DNA from: Planctomycetia bacterium
GTDB lineage: Bacteria; Planctomycetota; Brocadiia; Brocadiales; Brocadiaceae
NCBI GenBank assembly: GCA_015075005.1
Contig: JABTVC010000002.1
Location: forward strand, 558,001-622,000
Direction of reading: 5' to 3'
DNA length: 64,000 bases
In this document: piece by piece, positions 35,882 through 45,534 of the stretch
How the letters are laid out: every line of letters begins with the position of its first letter
How positions within the stretch are numbered: the first letter of the stretch is position 1
Position numbers and translations under genes: made by a program
The notes under the pieces: generated by a model
What the model saw: the letters and a program-made list of their open reading frames with translations, nothing else
The model's database searches: none
What the model was told of the DNA's origin: nothing

Positions 35882-37456
35882 TTGACCATAAATATTTTAT
35901 TTAAATACCTCTCATTTCTTCCCGTACTTGCTTTAGGTCTTGCCCTTTTGTATTCAAAATATTCCCCGCTAAAAAGAAGTTTCTTTTCCCTTGATAATGA
36001 TTTGGATACGGCCCGAAGCCAAAAACTCTTTTGGATAATTACCGGGGCTTACCTGTTTATCTTTGGTTCCATGTCCTGCCTCCGTTATATATCGCTTCAC
36101 AGCACCATCGCAGACCTGGGTTTTTATGAAAACAGGATATGGCAGATTGCTCATAATGGTAAATACGAATATCTTATTAATGGCCATTTCTCTCCCATCC
36201 TGTTCATGCACGCCCTTATTTACAAGGTTGTTCCATCAACATTTACCCTCTTAATCTTACAAACCGTTACCATTGTCCTGGCATCGATCCCATTATATTG
36301 TTTATCCAATCACCATTTAAAGAACAACAAATCGTCCCTTTTTGTTGTAATAATATTTTGTCTGTTTACCGCAGTGGAATACAACAATCTCTTTGATTTC
36401 CATCCTGACCATGTATTCATAGCGCTCATACTTTTATGCTTTTATTTTTTGGAAACGAATAAAAAAGGATGGTTCCTTTTTACTGCGGTATTATCTTCAT
36501 TGGTTAAAGAGCCGTTTCTCTTTGGAGTAGCAGCGCTGGGTGTCTACACAGCAATACGATATAAATGGTATAAAACAGGATTCTGTGTATCAACACTTAG
36601 TGTAATGCTTTTTTTTATTCATGCAAAGATAATACTTCCTCACTATTACGAGGGAATAAACCCTGTGATTCAGTCACAGGGTGGCAGTTACTCTTATCTT
36701 GGCAATAGCTTTTCTGGCATAATAAAGACCTTTATCGGGAATCCATTGATTGTTATCAAAGAACTCATGAACCTGAAGAAGTTTTTGTTTATTTATGTAT
36801 TATTTGCCCCGCTGTTATTTATGCCTTTTCTCAGCCCTTCAACACTAGCTTTGACCGTACCCTCTTTTGCCATCCAGCTTTTGTCAGCATGTCCGTTACA
36901 TTATGCTATCAATAATCATTACTCGGCATCTATAATACCTTTTATCTTTATATCGTTTGTTTATGGTTTAAAAAAATTAAGTGCAAAAAAACTTAGTATT
37001 GCAATAAGTAGCGTGTGTATTGTTTCTGTCTGGTTTAACATTACTATTGGGGCATCACCTATTTCGTACCTATTTTGGGAGTACACAAAAACGGTTAACC
37101 CGTATTCCTTCAAAAATTATATGGTGTCCTCGCATAGCAGGAAAATAAATACTGCAATAAGCATGATTCCGAAAGGTGTTTCCGTTTGCGCGCAAAATTC
37201 TGTCTATACAAGCCGTCTGGCAAAGAGAGATATATTCTATGTGTTTCCCTATGAGTATGAACAAGCCGACTATATTATTTTAGATGAAAAACGATTGAAA
37301 TATGTTGGTGATCATATAGATAATGAAAAATATGACATTTTGCTTAAAGAAATTCCTAAAACACACACCATCGTTTTCCAAGACGATGGGATATATCTTT
37401 TCAAGAAAAAGGCTCTATTATCCTTAATTCCTGATAAAAACAACCCTGAGTTTTGA
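35882..37456 (+). CDS. DUF2079-family polytopic membrane protein
   Basis: About 524 residues with ten or more membrane segments. The conserved stretch SLHSTIADLGFYENRIWQIA, GHFSPILFMHALIYK, YNNLFDFHPDHVFIALILLC and SSLVKEPFLFGVAALG is characteristic of DUF2079, a GT-C-like membrane family. PLHYAINNHYSASIIPFIF follows later. The open frame extends upstream to 35633, but that part overlaps the previous gene and looks non-coding. I chose the in-frame TTG at 35882; ATG 36071 would cut the first helix. It is likely a membrane glycosyltransferase using polyprenyl-linked donors (inference). Confidence 0.75.
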   Translation: MTINILFKYLSFLPVLALGLALLYSKYSPLKRSFFSLDNDLDTARSQKLFWIITGAYLFIFGSMSCLRYISLHSTIADLGFYENRIWQIAHNGKYEYLINGHFSPILFMHALIYKVVPSTFTLLILQTVTIVLASIPLYCLSNHHLKNNKSSLFVVIIFCLFTAVEYNNLFDFHPDHVFIALILLCFYFLETNKKGWFLFTAVLSSLVKEPFLFGVAALGVYTAIRYKWYKTGFCVSTLSVMLFFIHAKIILPHYYEGINPVIQSQGGSYSYLGNSFSGIIKTFIGNPLIVIKELMNLKKFLFIYVLFAPLLFMPFLSPSTLALTVPSFAIQLLSACPLHYAINNHYSASIIPFIFISFVYGLKKLSAKKLSIAISSVCIVSVWFNITIGASPISYLFWEYTKTVNPYSFKNYMVSSHSRKINTAISMIPKGVSVCAQNSVYTSRLAKRDIFYVFPYEYEQADYIILDEKRLKYVGDHIDNEKYDILLKEIPKTHTIVFQDDGIYLFKKKALLSLIPDKNNPEF

Positions 37457-37522
37457 GGAAACCCCACGAATTAGATTGCCTTGAGTTAAGGCATGGAGAA
37501 GGATATAAAGTTATAAAATCTA

Positions 37523-38977
37523 ATGGATACCACTACTAAAACAAGGATAGTACAAAATACCGTATTTGTCCTTATTGCACAGATAACTAACATTTTCCTT
37601 CAGATGGTTTACCTCGTCGTTGCAGCGCGATATCTTGGAAATGTACAATTCGGTAAGTTATCCTTTGCTATGGCTTTTACCCAGATGTTCCTTGCCGTTA
37701 CAGACCTTGGGTTATTTAATTATGCTGTTAAGGAGATATCCAGGAAAAAGGAGGCAGCCCATCGGTATTTTATAAATCTTTTTGTATTAAAATTACTCTT
37801 AGGAATCTGTGTTTTAACTATCATAGCTTTTATAATATCAATTTTAAATTATCCCCGCGATACAATAATTACTACTTATCTTTTAAGTCTTGGTCTTTGT
37901 TTGTTCTCTTTAAATACTACATTTCATGCCGTTTTCCAATCTTATGAAAGGCTAGAATACATTAGCATGACGATGATACTGTTTTTTGTTATAAATGTAT
38001 CACTGGCTATTATTGCCTTGTTTATGGGTAAAAATATTATCACGCTTGCATGTATAAATTGTATTGCGGGAATTGTTGTATTTATTACGAATCTCTTTAT
38101 CCTCTGTAAGAAATTTTTTATTCCAAAATTAACGATAGATCTTCCTTTTTGTAAGGAAATGTTGTTCTACTCATTGCCCATTGGAATCGGTGCTGTTTGC
38201 TGGTCATTTTACAATAGGATCGATGTCTCACTTCTTTCCTTTATGAAAGGGGATGTTTCCGTAGGAGAATATACAGCCGCTTATCGATTGACAAATACAT
38301 TGGCCTTTATACCAAGCGCATATATGAGTGCAATATTTCCCATCATGGCAAAACAATATATTGATACACCTACTCCTTTGTTAAATACTTTATGCCAAAA
38401 AAGCTGTAAATTGATGATTATTATTGCGCTTCCTGTTGCTATGACATTAACCTTACGTGCTCCTGCAATTATTAATCTACTTTATGGAAAAGCCTATGGT
38501 AATGCAGTAAATTCGTTACGGATACTTTCATGGACTATCTTATTTACCTTTATCAGTAATATCTTTAGTTACTTATTGATTTCAACCTTTAAAACGAGTA
38601 AGGAATATACCCTCTATGCCGTAATGGGTCTTGTGCTCAATGTTGCGTGCAATTGTCTTTTCATTCCAATGTTTGATTTGAATGGGGCCGCCATCAGTAC
38701 GGTAATTACAGAGGCCTTTATCTTTATGTTATATTATAGAAGTATTAAAAAGAAAGGATTTTGTATTCCCCTATTCAAACTAGCAATCAGGCCATTCGCG
38801 GCATCACTTCCAATAATATGGATTTTATATTTTTGGGATACAAAAAATATATTCGTGACGGTATCAGTATCAATTATAGTATATTTCTCAATACTCATTA
38901 TGATTAAGGGTATTAAGCGGGATGAGACAAAAGAAGTGTGGGGTATTTTAAAAAATTTCCATGCGTATCGGCATTGA
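37523..38977 (+). CDS. Polysaccharide flippase (Wzx-like)
   Basis: A 484-residue protein with about 12-14 membrane segments. RIVQNTVFVLIAQITNIFLQ and ARYLGNVQFGKLSFAMAFTQ form the standard N-terminus of the oligosaccharide flippase family. EISRKKEAAHRYFINLF and a mid-protein FYNRIDVSLLSFMKGDVSVG (helix 7 region) follow. It is the second flippase in the window, suggesting two separate lipid-linked glycan pathways. Its 3' end overlaps the next GT4 gene by 17 bases, so translation is probably coupled. Confidence 0.88.
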   Translation: MDTTTKTRIVQNTVFVLIAQITNIFLQMVYLVVAARYLGNVQFGKLSFAMAFTQMFLAVTDLGLFNYAVKEISRKKEAAHRYFINLFVLKLLLGICVLTIIAFIISILNYPRDTIITTYLLSLGLCLFSLNTTFHAVFQSYERLEYISMTMILFFVINVSLAIIALFMGKNIITLACINCIAGIVVFITNLFILCKKFFIPKLTIDLPFCKEMLFYSLPIGIGAVCWSFYNRIDVSLLSFMKGDVSVGEYTAAYRLTNTLAFIPSAYMSAIFPIMAKQYIDTPTPLLNTLCQKSCKLMIIIALPVAMTLTLRAPAIINLLYGKAYGNAVNSLRILSWTILFTFISNIFSYLLISTFKTSKEYTLYAVMGLVLNVACNCLFIPMFDLNGAAISTVITEAFIFMLYYRSIKKKGFCIPLFKLAIRPFAASLPIIWILYFWDTKNIFVTVSVSIIVYFSILIMIKGIKRDETKEVWGILKNFHAYRH

Positions 38978-40157
38978 TATTCGACCACTACAAAAAACAT
39001 CGAGATATAGAGGAATTGGTTCGTACCTTCGTAATCTTGTTAACGTATTAACGCTTAATGATTATGAAAATGAATACACTTTTTATTCCCTCCGAAATGG
39101 TGCACCATTAAATTTCAGAGAATATTACCCCCATTTGTATGAAGATAAAATCAAAAAATGGGCAGAGCATCCTTTGTATAGACCCAAAAAACCAGAGAGG
39201 CTTCACTGGTTTTGGGATAGGTTGTTTTTACATAAGGCATTGAATAAAGACAATATTGACTTATTCCATGCCAACGAAATAACCAGTTGGCCATCTCACT
39301 TGTCGGCTAAGCGGTATAAATATGTTGTTACTGTGCACGATATGATCCCTTTTGTCTTTTGGAATTCCTATAAAAATACCTATTCCTTTGACTACCGTTT
39401 TGCGCTTAAGCAGGGAATTAAGATGCTCAACAGGGTGGACATGATTATCTCTCCCTCAGAAACAACTAAGAGGGATATTTTAAGATATGTGGGTATGCCG
39501 CCCAATCATATTAAGGTCATTTATGAAGGGGTACAGCATAATCTTCTTCCGTTAGATAAACCAGAGGCGCGAAGGATAATAGAAAAAGAATACGGCATTA
39601 AAGACAACTACATCCTGTACATAGGGGGTGCAGATTTCAGGAAAAATATCCATAATCTATTAGTTGGCTTTGGTAGATTTTTAGAAAGGTATCATACCAT
39701 GCATTCGCTGGTGTTAGCCGGAGAGGTCTTTGGGAGAACTTATTTAAGCGAGGTAAAGGCTGTGTTTGAATCCATAGAAAAACTGGGATTAGAAAAACAT
39801 GTAAAAATTATAGGATTTATTCCTGGCCAACACATTAATTATTTATACAGCGGTGCAGATCTTTTTGTATTGCCTTCCCTTTACGAAGGATTTGGCCTGC
39901 CTGTATTGGAAGCCATGGCATGTGGCACACCTGTGGTTACCTCTCATGTATCTTCTCTCCCAGAAATCGCTGGAAATGCAGCGCTTTTAGTAGATCCCCT
40001 TGATGTAGACAATATAGCAAATGCAATATATAATGTTTTAGCCGATAATGGGCTAAGGAAAGACTTGATTCGCAAAGGATTGGAAAGAGCGAAGCAGTTT
40101 ACGTGGGAAAAGACGGCAAGAGAGACACTGGCTGTTTATGAGGGTCTTGTCCAGTAA
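38961..40157 (+). CDS. GT4 glycosyltransferase
   Basis: A 398-residue GT-B enzyme. RIGIDIRPLQKTSRYRGIGS is the N-terminal glycine loop. YVVTVHDMIPFVFWNSY and DMIISPSETTKRDILRYVG follow, then ILYIGGADFRKNIHNLLVGF near residue 215. LPSLYEGFGLPVLEAMACGT carries the donor-binding E-x7-E motif. It looks complete and well conserved. It overlaps the flippase gene and precedes a second GT4 gene by 70 bases. The donor is unknown. Confidence 0.9.
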   Translation: MRIGIDIRPLQKTSRYRGIGSYLRNLVNVLTLNDYENEYTFYSLRNGAPLNFREYYPHLYEDKIKKWAEHPLYRPKKPERLHWFWDRLFLHKALNKDNIDLFHANEITSWPSHLSAKRYKYVVTVHDMIPFVFWNSYKNTYSFDYRFALKQGIKMLNRVDMIISPSETTKRDILRYVGMPPNHIKVIYEGVQHNLLPLDKPEARRIIEKEYGIKDNYILYIGGADFRKNIHNLLVGFGRFLERYHTMHSLVLAGEVFGRTYLSEVKAVFESIEKLGLEKHVKIIGFIPGQHINYLYSGADLFVLPSLYEGFGLPVLEAMACGTPVVTSHVSSLPEIAGNAALLVDPLDVDNIANAIYNVLADNGLRKDLIRKGLERAKQFTWEKTARETLAVYEGLVQ

Positions 40158-40227
40158 TGTCAAAAGTTTCGTAGAATATTTTTCCGTATTTTTGCGGCAA
40201 ATAACCGAGTTTGAAAAGGGCAATTGA

Positions 40228-41343
40228 TTGAAAATAGGCATAGATTGCCGTTGTTTGGAAGGGGAAAAAACGGGGGTTGGCGTATACTTATCCAACCTGA
40301 TACAGCATGTTCTTGAATTGGCAAATCAATCCAGCACGTTTATTTGTTATTTTGAAGAACAAATACCTCCATTGCCCTGGTTAGAAGATTCAAGGGTAGA
40401 AAAAAGAGTAGTAAGGATTCCCATTAAGAACAACTTTTTATGGAGTACCCTTTGTTTACCTTTCAAACTCATGAAAGATAACGTTGATGTCTTTCATGCA
40501 CCGTCATATACGACACCTTTTCTAAAGATTAAAAACACCATTGTCACGATCCACGACATCAGTTACGCAGTAAATCCAGAATGGTACTCATACAAATCTG
40601 ATTTTATTCGTAGATACTATTATTACAAATCAGCAAGAAATGCAGATATCATCCTCACCGTATCAGAATTTTCGAAAGCTGAAATCGTAAAATACTATCG
40701 GATAAACCCTGATAAGATCCGTGTAATATATCATGGGATAAACAGGAGTTTTTTAGAAGATATAGATGTCAATAACATAACGACTGTATTAAATAAATAT
40801 AATATAAAGGGAGACTACATATTATCCATTGGAAGCCTTCATCCCAGAAGAAACCTTGGGCGTTTAATAGAAGCATTTATAAAACTAAAAAACGAAAATA
40901 AAGATTGTCACCAGCTAAAATTAGTTCTGGTGGGAAAGGATGAGGGTTCGTCAAAACAATTATTATCACTTTGTGGCACGCGAAACGATCTTGTAATTAC
41001 CGGTTATATACCGGAAAAAGACATAATCCCTTTGTATAGAGGTGCGAAATGTTTTGCCTTTCTGTCGTTTTACGAGGGATTTGGCTTTCCTATTCTTGAG
41101 GCAATGGCATGTGGCTTACCAACACTAATCTCTGATATCCAGGTTTTCAAAGAAATATTTAAAGACAATAGTTTATTTGTTAACCCTTATAATGTGGATG
41201 AAATCAAAAATAATATGTTTAGAATACTTACTAATGAAGGGTTGCAAAAAGATTTATCGAATAAAGGCAAGAGGCACGCTTCTTCATTTATGTGGAAAAC
41301 AACGGCAAAAAAGACATTGGATATATACAACTGTTTCTCTTGA
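40228..41343 (+). CDS. GT4 glycosyltransferase
   Basis: A 371-residue GT-B enzyme paralogous to the upstream gene. KIGIDCRCLEGEKTGVGVYL starts it, TIVTIHDISYAVNPEWYSYK and IILTVSEFSKAEIVKYYRIN follow, then ILSIGSLHPRRNLGRLIEAF and FLSFYEGFGFPILEAMACGL (E-x7-E). The start codon is TTG at 40228; no ATG lies ahead of the conserved N-terminus. It is the last gene of the second envelope block. The 240 bases after it hold no convincing gene. Confidence 0.9.
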   Translation: MKIGIDCRCLEGEKTGVGVYLSNLIQHVLELANQSSTFICYFEEQIPPLPWLEDSRVEKRVVRIPIKNNFLWSTLCLPFKLMKDNVDVFHAPSYTTPFLKIKNTIVTIHDISYAVNPEWYSYKSDFIRRYYYYKSARNADIILTVSEFSKAEIVKYYRINPDKIRVIYHGINRSFLEDIDVNNITTVLNKYNIKGDYILSIGSLHPRRNLGRLIEAFIKLKNENKDCHQLKLVLVGKDEGSSKQLLSLCGTRNDLVITGYIPEKDIIPLYRGAKCFAFLSFYEGFGFPILEAMACGLPTLISDIQVFKEIFKDNSLFVNPYNVDEIKNNMFRILTNEGLQKDLSNKGKRHASSFMWKTTAKKTLDIYNCFS

Positions 41344-41585
41344 GGATTTTAAAATCTTTATTGATGGTTTGTCTTCACAATGAGTCAACCAGTTTTAAAA
41401 GCAACGTAGATTTGGCAATCTGTGACGTCAAATGTTTTTTTTCATAGCTCAGAAGCGCGTTACACGCGTCTTCATCTCGGACAACCCATCCTTTTCTCTT
41501 GAATATAAGAGAGATGCCCACTATAATCAATCACAACACTTGAAGATCCGTCAACTCCATTTCTAAAGATACGGAACTTATTTAC

Positions 41586-42575
41586 ATGCAAAAACAACCG
41601 ATACAAGAAAAATTTTTGGCCGATATTGCCTTTGCCAAAGACGTATTATTACTCGAATCGGAAGCAATTAAAAATTTGATCGACCGTCTGGATCATAATT
41701 TTCAGAAGGCCATCGATTTAATCTTTACCTGCAAAGGCCGGGTGGTAGTTACGGGCATTGGAAAGACAGGAATTGTTGGCCAAAAGATTTCGGCAACACT
41801 GGCTAGTACGGGAACCCCTTCATATTGGATTCACTCGACAGAGGCGAGGCATGGCGATCTTGGGCGTGTCGTTGCAGATGACATAGTTTTGGCACTTTCT
41901 AACAGCGGAGAGACAGAGGTTGTTACCCTCTTGCCCTTTGTAAAACAGATCGGGGTAAAGGTAATTGCAATTACAGGAAATTACGAATCTTCTCTGGCCA
42001 GGCATAGTGACGTTGTTCTCAACATCGGAAAGATAGAGGAGCCGTGCCATTTAGGTCTTGCCCCATCGGCAAGCTCAACTGTTATGCTTGCTCTTGGTGA
42101 CGCATTGGCTCTGACGATATTTAAAAAGCGGGATATGCGGAAAGAGAATTATGCCTTCTACCACCCCGGCGGTGAACTTGGCAGGAAATTGCTTACCGTA
42201 AAAATGGTCATGCGCAAGAATGAAGAGAATCCCATTGCCGATGAAGATATGCCTTTATTAGATATTCTTACGATTATGACAGAAACAGCAGGGAAACCCG
42301 GTGCGGTGAGTATTGTTGATAAACAGAATAAACTCGTAGGGTTTTTTACTGATGGCGATCTGAGAAGACATTTGCAAAATGGCATATCAGTTTTGCATTG
42401 CAGCGCGAAAGAGGTTATGACACGGTCGCCCAAGGTTATCCATGCCCACTGTTTAGTTGCCGAGGCGTATAAGATACTAAAAGACCACAAAATCGATCAA
42501 ATTCCCGTGGTAGACGATTCCAATAAACCCATCGGGATCATAGATGTACAGGATTTGCTGGAGGTTGGATTTTAA
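41586..42575 (+). CDS. kdsD: D-arabinose-5-phosphate isomerase
   Basis: A 329-residue cytoplasmic enzyme converting ribulose-5-P to arabinose-5-P for Kdo synthesis. An N-terminal SIS domain (about residues 35-185) has GRVVVTGIGKTGIVGQKISA, STEARHGDLGRV and LALSNSGETEVV. YHPGGELGRKLLTVKMVM is the KdsD linker signature. Two CBS domains follow, ending IDQIPVVDDSNKPIGIIDVQ. The length matches E. coli KdsD. It is eight bases ahead of kdsC, forming a Kdo operon that continues into an LptC/LptA-like gene. Confidence 0.95.
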   Translation: MQKQPIQEKFLADIAFAKDVLLLESEAIKNLIDRLDHNFQKAIDLIFTCKGRVVVTGIGKTGIVGQKISATLASTGTPSYWIHSTEARHGDLGRVVADDIVLALSNSGETEVVTLLPFVKQIGVKVIAITGNYESSLARHSDVVLNIGKIEEPCHLGLAPSASSTVMLALGDALALTIFKKRDMRKENYAFYHPGGELGRKLLTVKMVMRKNEENPIADEDMPLLDILTIMTETAGKPGAVSIVDKQNKLVGFFTDGDLRRHLQNGISVLHCSAKEVMTRSPKVIHAHCLVAEAYKILKDHKIDQIPVVDDSNKPIGIIDVQDLLEVGF

Positions 42576-42583
42576 AATTTACC

Positions 42584-43114
42584 ATGATAAATAATATAAA
42601 GTTCGTCATTGTTGATGTCGACGGTGTTTTAACGGATGCACCCATTTATGTTGATTCCCAGGGGTGTGAAACAAAGGCATTCAGCGTGTTAGACGGCACC
42701 GGCATCTCGTACCTCCATCGTGTTGGTATAAAAACCGCGATTATTAGTGGAAGAGACTGTAATGCGGTAATCCATCGGGCAAAAGAACTCGGCATTAAGG
42801 ATGTATACCAGGGGGTTAAGAACAAAATAGATGCCTACGAGCAGTTGCTGAAAAAATACGCACTCCGGGACGAAGAAATATGTTATATCGGTGATGACCT
42901 TATAGACCTGCCCATACTTTACCGCGTGGGTTTTTCTGTTGCCGTTGCCAACGCCTCGCCAATCGTTAAATGCCAATCTGACTATGTTACAGAGGCAAGA
43001 GGTGGATATGGCGCCGTACGAGAGGTTGCAGAAAAGATACTCAGATTTCAGGATACCTGGCACCTCATCATGGAACGATATCAAAAACCTCATATACACG
43101 GAGAAAAAATGTGA
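42584..43114 (+). CDS. kdsC: 3-deoxy-D-manno-octulosonate 8-phosphate phosphatase
   Basis: A 176-residue HAD-family phosphatase. IKFVIVDVDGVLTDAPIYVD carries the DxD nucleophile, TAIISGRDCNAVIHRAKELG motif II, NKIDAYEQLLKKY the lysine, and CYIGDDLIDLPILYRVGFSV the acidic motif III. The size and the absence of a cap domain fit KdsC. It removes phosphate from Kdo-8-P before Kdo activation. It directly follows kdsD with a short gap, so the two are surely co-transcribed. Confidence 0.95.
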   Translation: MINNIKFVIVDVDGVLTDAPIYVDSQGCETKAFSVLDGTGISYLHRVGIKTAIISGRDCNAVIHRAKELGIKDVYQGVKNKIDAYEQLLKKYALRDEEICYIGDDLIDLPILYRVGFSVAVANASPIVKCQSDYVTEARGGYGAVREVAEKILRFQDTWHLIMERYQKPHIHGEKM

Positions 43115-43258
43115 GTTACCAAAATTTAGAAAATGAAGATTTATCTGAATTTGGTTTAGCATCTAATCCAACAATGAAGCCCTAAAAGTAAATAAAGCTA
43201 TCGATTGGACAGAGAGGAGATATTTATAAGTAAACATTCTTTCGTGTTAAGTTTGTAA

Positions 43259-43513
43259 ATGAAAAATAGCGCTGTTTATTTAGATAACAATGCAACTACT
43301 CAGGCAGATAAAAGGGTACCAGCTGAAATGTTACCCTATAGAGAAACTACTGGTACAAGCCTATGGAAGCGACAAGAAATAATATTACTTTTTCACGCAC
43401 CATGTAATAATCCCGCGGAAAAATTCCATTCAGAGAACGATACATACCCGGCTATAGTAACTGGTCTTGCAGGATTACTTCAAAAACCATCTGCTAAAAT
43501 AATAAAAATGTAG
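43259..43513 (+). pseudogene. Cysteine desulfurase (NifS/IscS) N-terminal scrap
   Basis: The first ~27 residues, AVYLDNNATTQADKRVPAEM and LPY, are the conserved start of NifS/IscS PLP enzymes. After that the sequence no longer resembles the family, and the PLP lysine and active-site cysteine are absent. An 84-codon frame then ends. It is a remnant lying between kdsC and the LptC-like gene, and it may be useful as a trace of a rearrangement. Confidence 0.65.
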
Positions 43514-43546
43514 TTTAAACAACGGAAAGGTGTTTTTTATATCATT

Positions 43547-45529
43547 ATGACTATACGAAGATACATACTCATTGGCATTCCTGCAGCCTGTATACTCTCC
43601 ATCATCGTATCACTGGTTATATCCAAACCAAAAAGAGAGGCAGGGAGACAAAAGGAAAATTCCTCTTCAATAAAACAGGTACGTAATGCAAATATCCATG
43701 GCACAGATACGGTAACACAAACGGTGCAGGGTTTAATCATGCCGAATTACGATGAACAGGGGAAAGAGGTTGTAGTTATGCGTGGAGCGGAGACTTTCTT
43801 GTTGAACGATAATGTCTACAAAATCGTTTCCCCTGAAATTGAAGTCATGGACTCTGCAAATGCTGAGAGTGGAACGCAATCTGTCTTGATTACATCCGAG
43901 AGCGGTGAGATGAATAAGACCTCAGACGAAGGGCATCTCTCTGATAATGTAGTTGTTCGTCTCGATCCCGAAACTCAGCTTAACACGGACTACCTGAGGT
44001 ATTTACCCGAAAAAAAGTTTGTGGATACGGACAATACCGTCATTATCACCAGGGAAGGCATCAAAATTACAGGACAAGGGTGTGAGATAGACCTTATCAA
44101 CAAAAAGATGTGGATCAAAAAAGACGCGGAGATGGAGATGGACGGCGTGAAAAATGACCTCTTTTTCCTGTCCAAGGATAGCACTTCACAAGCTGCGCAA
44201 AATCCGGAGGAAAACGTACTTTCTCCCGGCAAAGCCCGTACGAAAGAAGCATCGTCTGAAAAAACCTTTATTCGCTCGAATGGACAACTCGTATTCGACA
44301 GACAACCCGACGCAGATATCATGACCTTTAATGACAATGTCGAGGTTAAAAAGGGTAGTTCGTCCGTTTTTTCTGATAAACTCGTCGTTTTTCTTGATCC
44401 TCAGACGAAACAAACAAAGCAGGCCATTGCCAGCGGAAATGTGCTCGCATCACAAGGGACGAAAATTGCCAAGGGAGGTTTTCTGACATGGGACGTCAAC
44501 ACCCAGAGTGCCATTTTGGAGGATATTCAAAAGGCTGAATTTGTCAAAGACGACCTCAGTATTGATGCGCTAAAAATGATTTTCTACAAAGACGCCGGCA
44601 AAATAGATGTCCCAAGTTCCGGCAGTTTGAGGGTAAAGCGTAAGGAAAAGACCGGCAATAAAGGGCCACGAGCTGATGCAGACGAAACCGCTAATAATAT
44701 TGACGTAACATGGGAAGGGAAGATGAATTTTCAGGATGACACGAGGGTAGCCAGCTTTGAAAAAAATATCGAAGTAAGGAAGAATAATTCCACCCTCCTA
44801 TGCGATAATCTCAATGTAACGTTCAACGACCATGATTTTAATATACAGACTTTAAAGGCCACAGATAAAATCCATATCATAGACAAAAAGGACAGCTTAT
44901 TCAGCGAAGCTGTTGGCGACCGGGCCACATGGGATGCAAAAAACAAAGTTACCGTTTTAACAGGACAACCCTTTTCACTCCTGAAGCAGGGAGACAAAAG
45001 ACAAATTCTCACACCCAGGGTTGTATTTTACGAAGATGGACATACTATATTGTGTGAAGGGAAGGGAACTTTATACGAAAAAGGCAATGAAAAACTTCCA
45101 GATCAGGGTACCGGAGAAACCGACATAAAAGTCAGCTGGACTAAAAAAATGCTTTACAATGATGTGCTGAAAAAGGTGAGTTTTTTTGAAGAGGCACAAT
45201 CTACGCGGGGGGGACAAAAACTGAACGGCGACCAGATTGATGCATATCTGGACAACAACCAGAACATACATAAAATTATCGGCACGGGTAATGTATATTT
45301 TTTTAGTAAAAACCTGGAGAACAGCGAGGGATTTGGATCTCTTCTCACCTGGGACTTGGTGAATAATATTGCAATATTAACTGGCAATCCAAAGGCAGAA
45401 TTACGGAAAGAAGGCTCACGGACATTTTCGGACAAGGTATATTTTAATATGACGGAAAATCGGGTGACATGGGAAGGCAGACCACACTGGCAATTTATCA
45501 GCAAAGAAGCAACGGGATCAGGGAAATAA
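43547..45529 (+). CDS. LPS-export LptC/LptA (OstA-like) periplasmic protein, extended
   Basis: 660 residues. A single N-terminal membrane helix (YILIGIPAACILSIIVSLVI, residues ~5-25) anchors it. The LptC-like part reads GLIMPNYDEQGKEVVVMRGA. Repeated beta-jellyroll/OstA units follow: RLDPETQLNTDYLRYLPEKK, SGQLVFDR-like turns, VFSDKLVVFLDPQTKQTKQA and LCDNLNVTFND. Ordinary LptC is about 190 residues and LptA about 180, so this is a fused or extended bridge protein. It should carry lipopolysaccharide from the inner membrane. The position after kdsD-kdsC supports this role. No lptB follows here. Confidence 0.78.
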   Translation: MTIRRYILIGIPAACILSIIVSLVISKPKREAGRQKENSSSIKQVRNANIHGTDTVTQTVQGLIMPNYDEQGKEVVVMRGAETFLLNDNVYKIVSPEIEVMDSANAESGTQSVLITSESGEMNKTSDEGHLSDNVVVRLDPETQLNTDYLRYLPEKKFVDTDNTVIITREGIKITGQGCEIDLINKKMWIKKDAEMEMDGVKNDLFFLSKDSTSQAAQNPEENVLSPGKARTKEASSEKTFIRSNGQLVFDRQPDADIMTFNDNVEVKKGSSSVFSDKLVVFLDPQTKQTKQAIASGNVLASQGTKIAKGGFLTWDVNTQSAILEDIQKAEFVKDDLSIDALKMIFYKDAGKIDVPSSGSLRVKRKEKTGNKGPRADADETANNIDVTWEGKMNFQDDTRVASFEKNIEVRKNNSTLLCDNLNVTFNDHDFNIQTLKATDKIHIIDKKDSLFSEAVGDRATWDAKNKVTVLTGQPFSLLKQGDKRQILTPRVVFYEDGHTILCEGKGTLYEKGNEKLPDQGTGETDIKVSWTKKMLYNDVLKKVSFFEEAQSTRGGQKLNGDQIDAYLDNNQNIHKIIGTGNVYFFSKNLENSEGFGSLLTWDLVNNIAILTGNPKAELRKEGSRTFSDKVYFNMTENRVTWEGRPHWQFISKEATGSGK

Positions 45530-45534
45530 AAGAC

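Noticed and set aside
41375..41525. Minus-strand frame in the gap before kdsD (FKRKGWVVRDEDACNALL)
   Set aside because: It could be the end of a decayed gene, but I cannot assign a family and there is no start.
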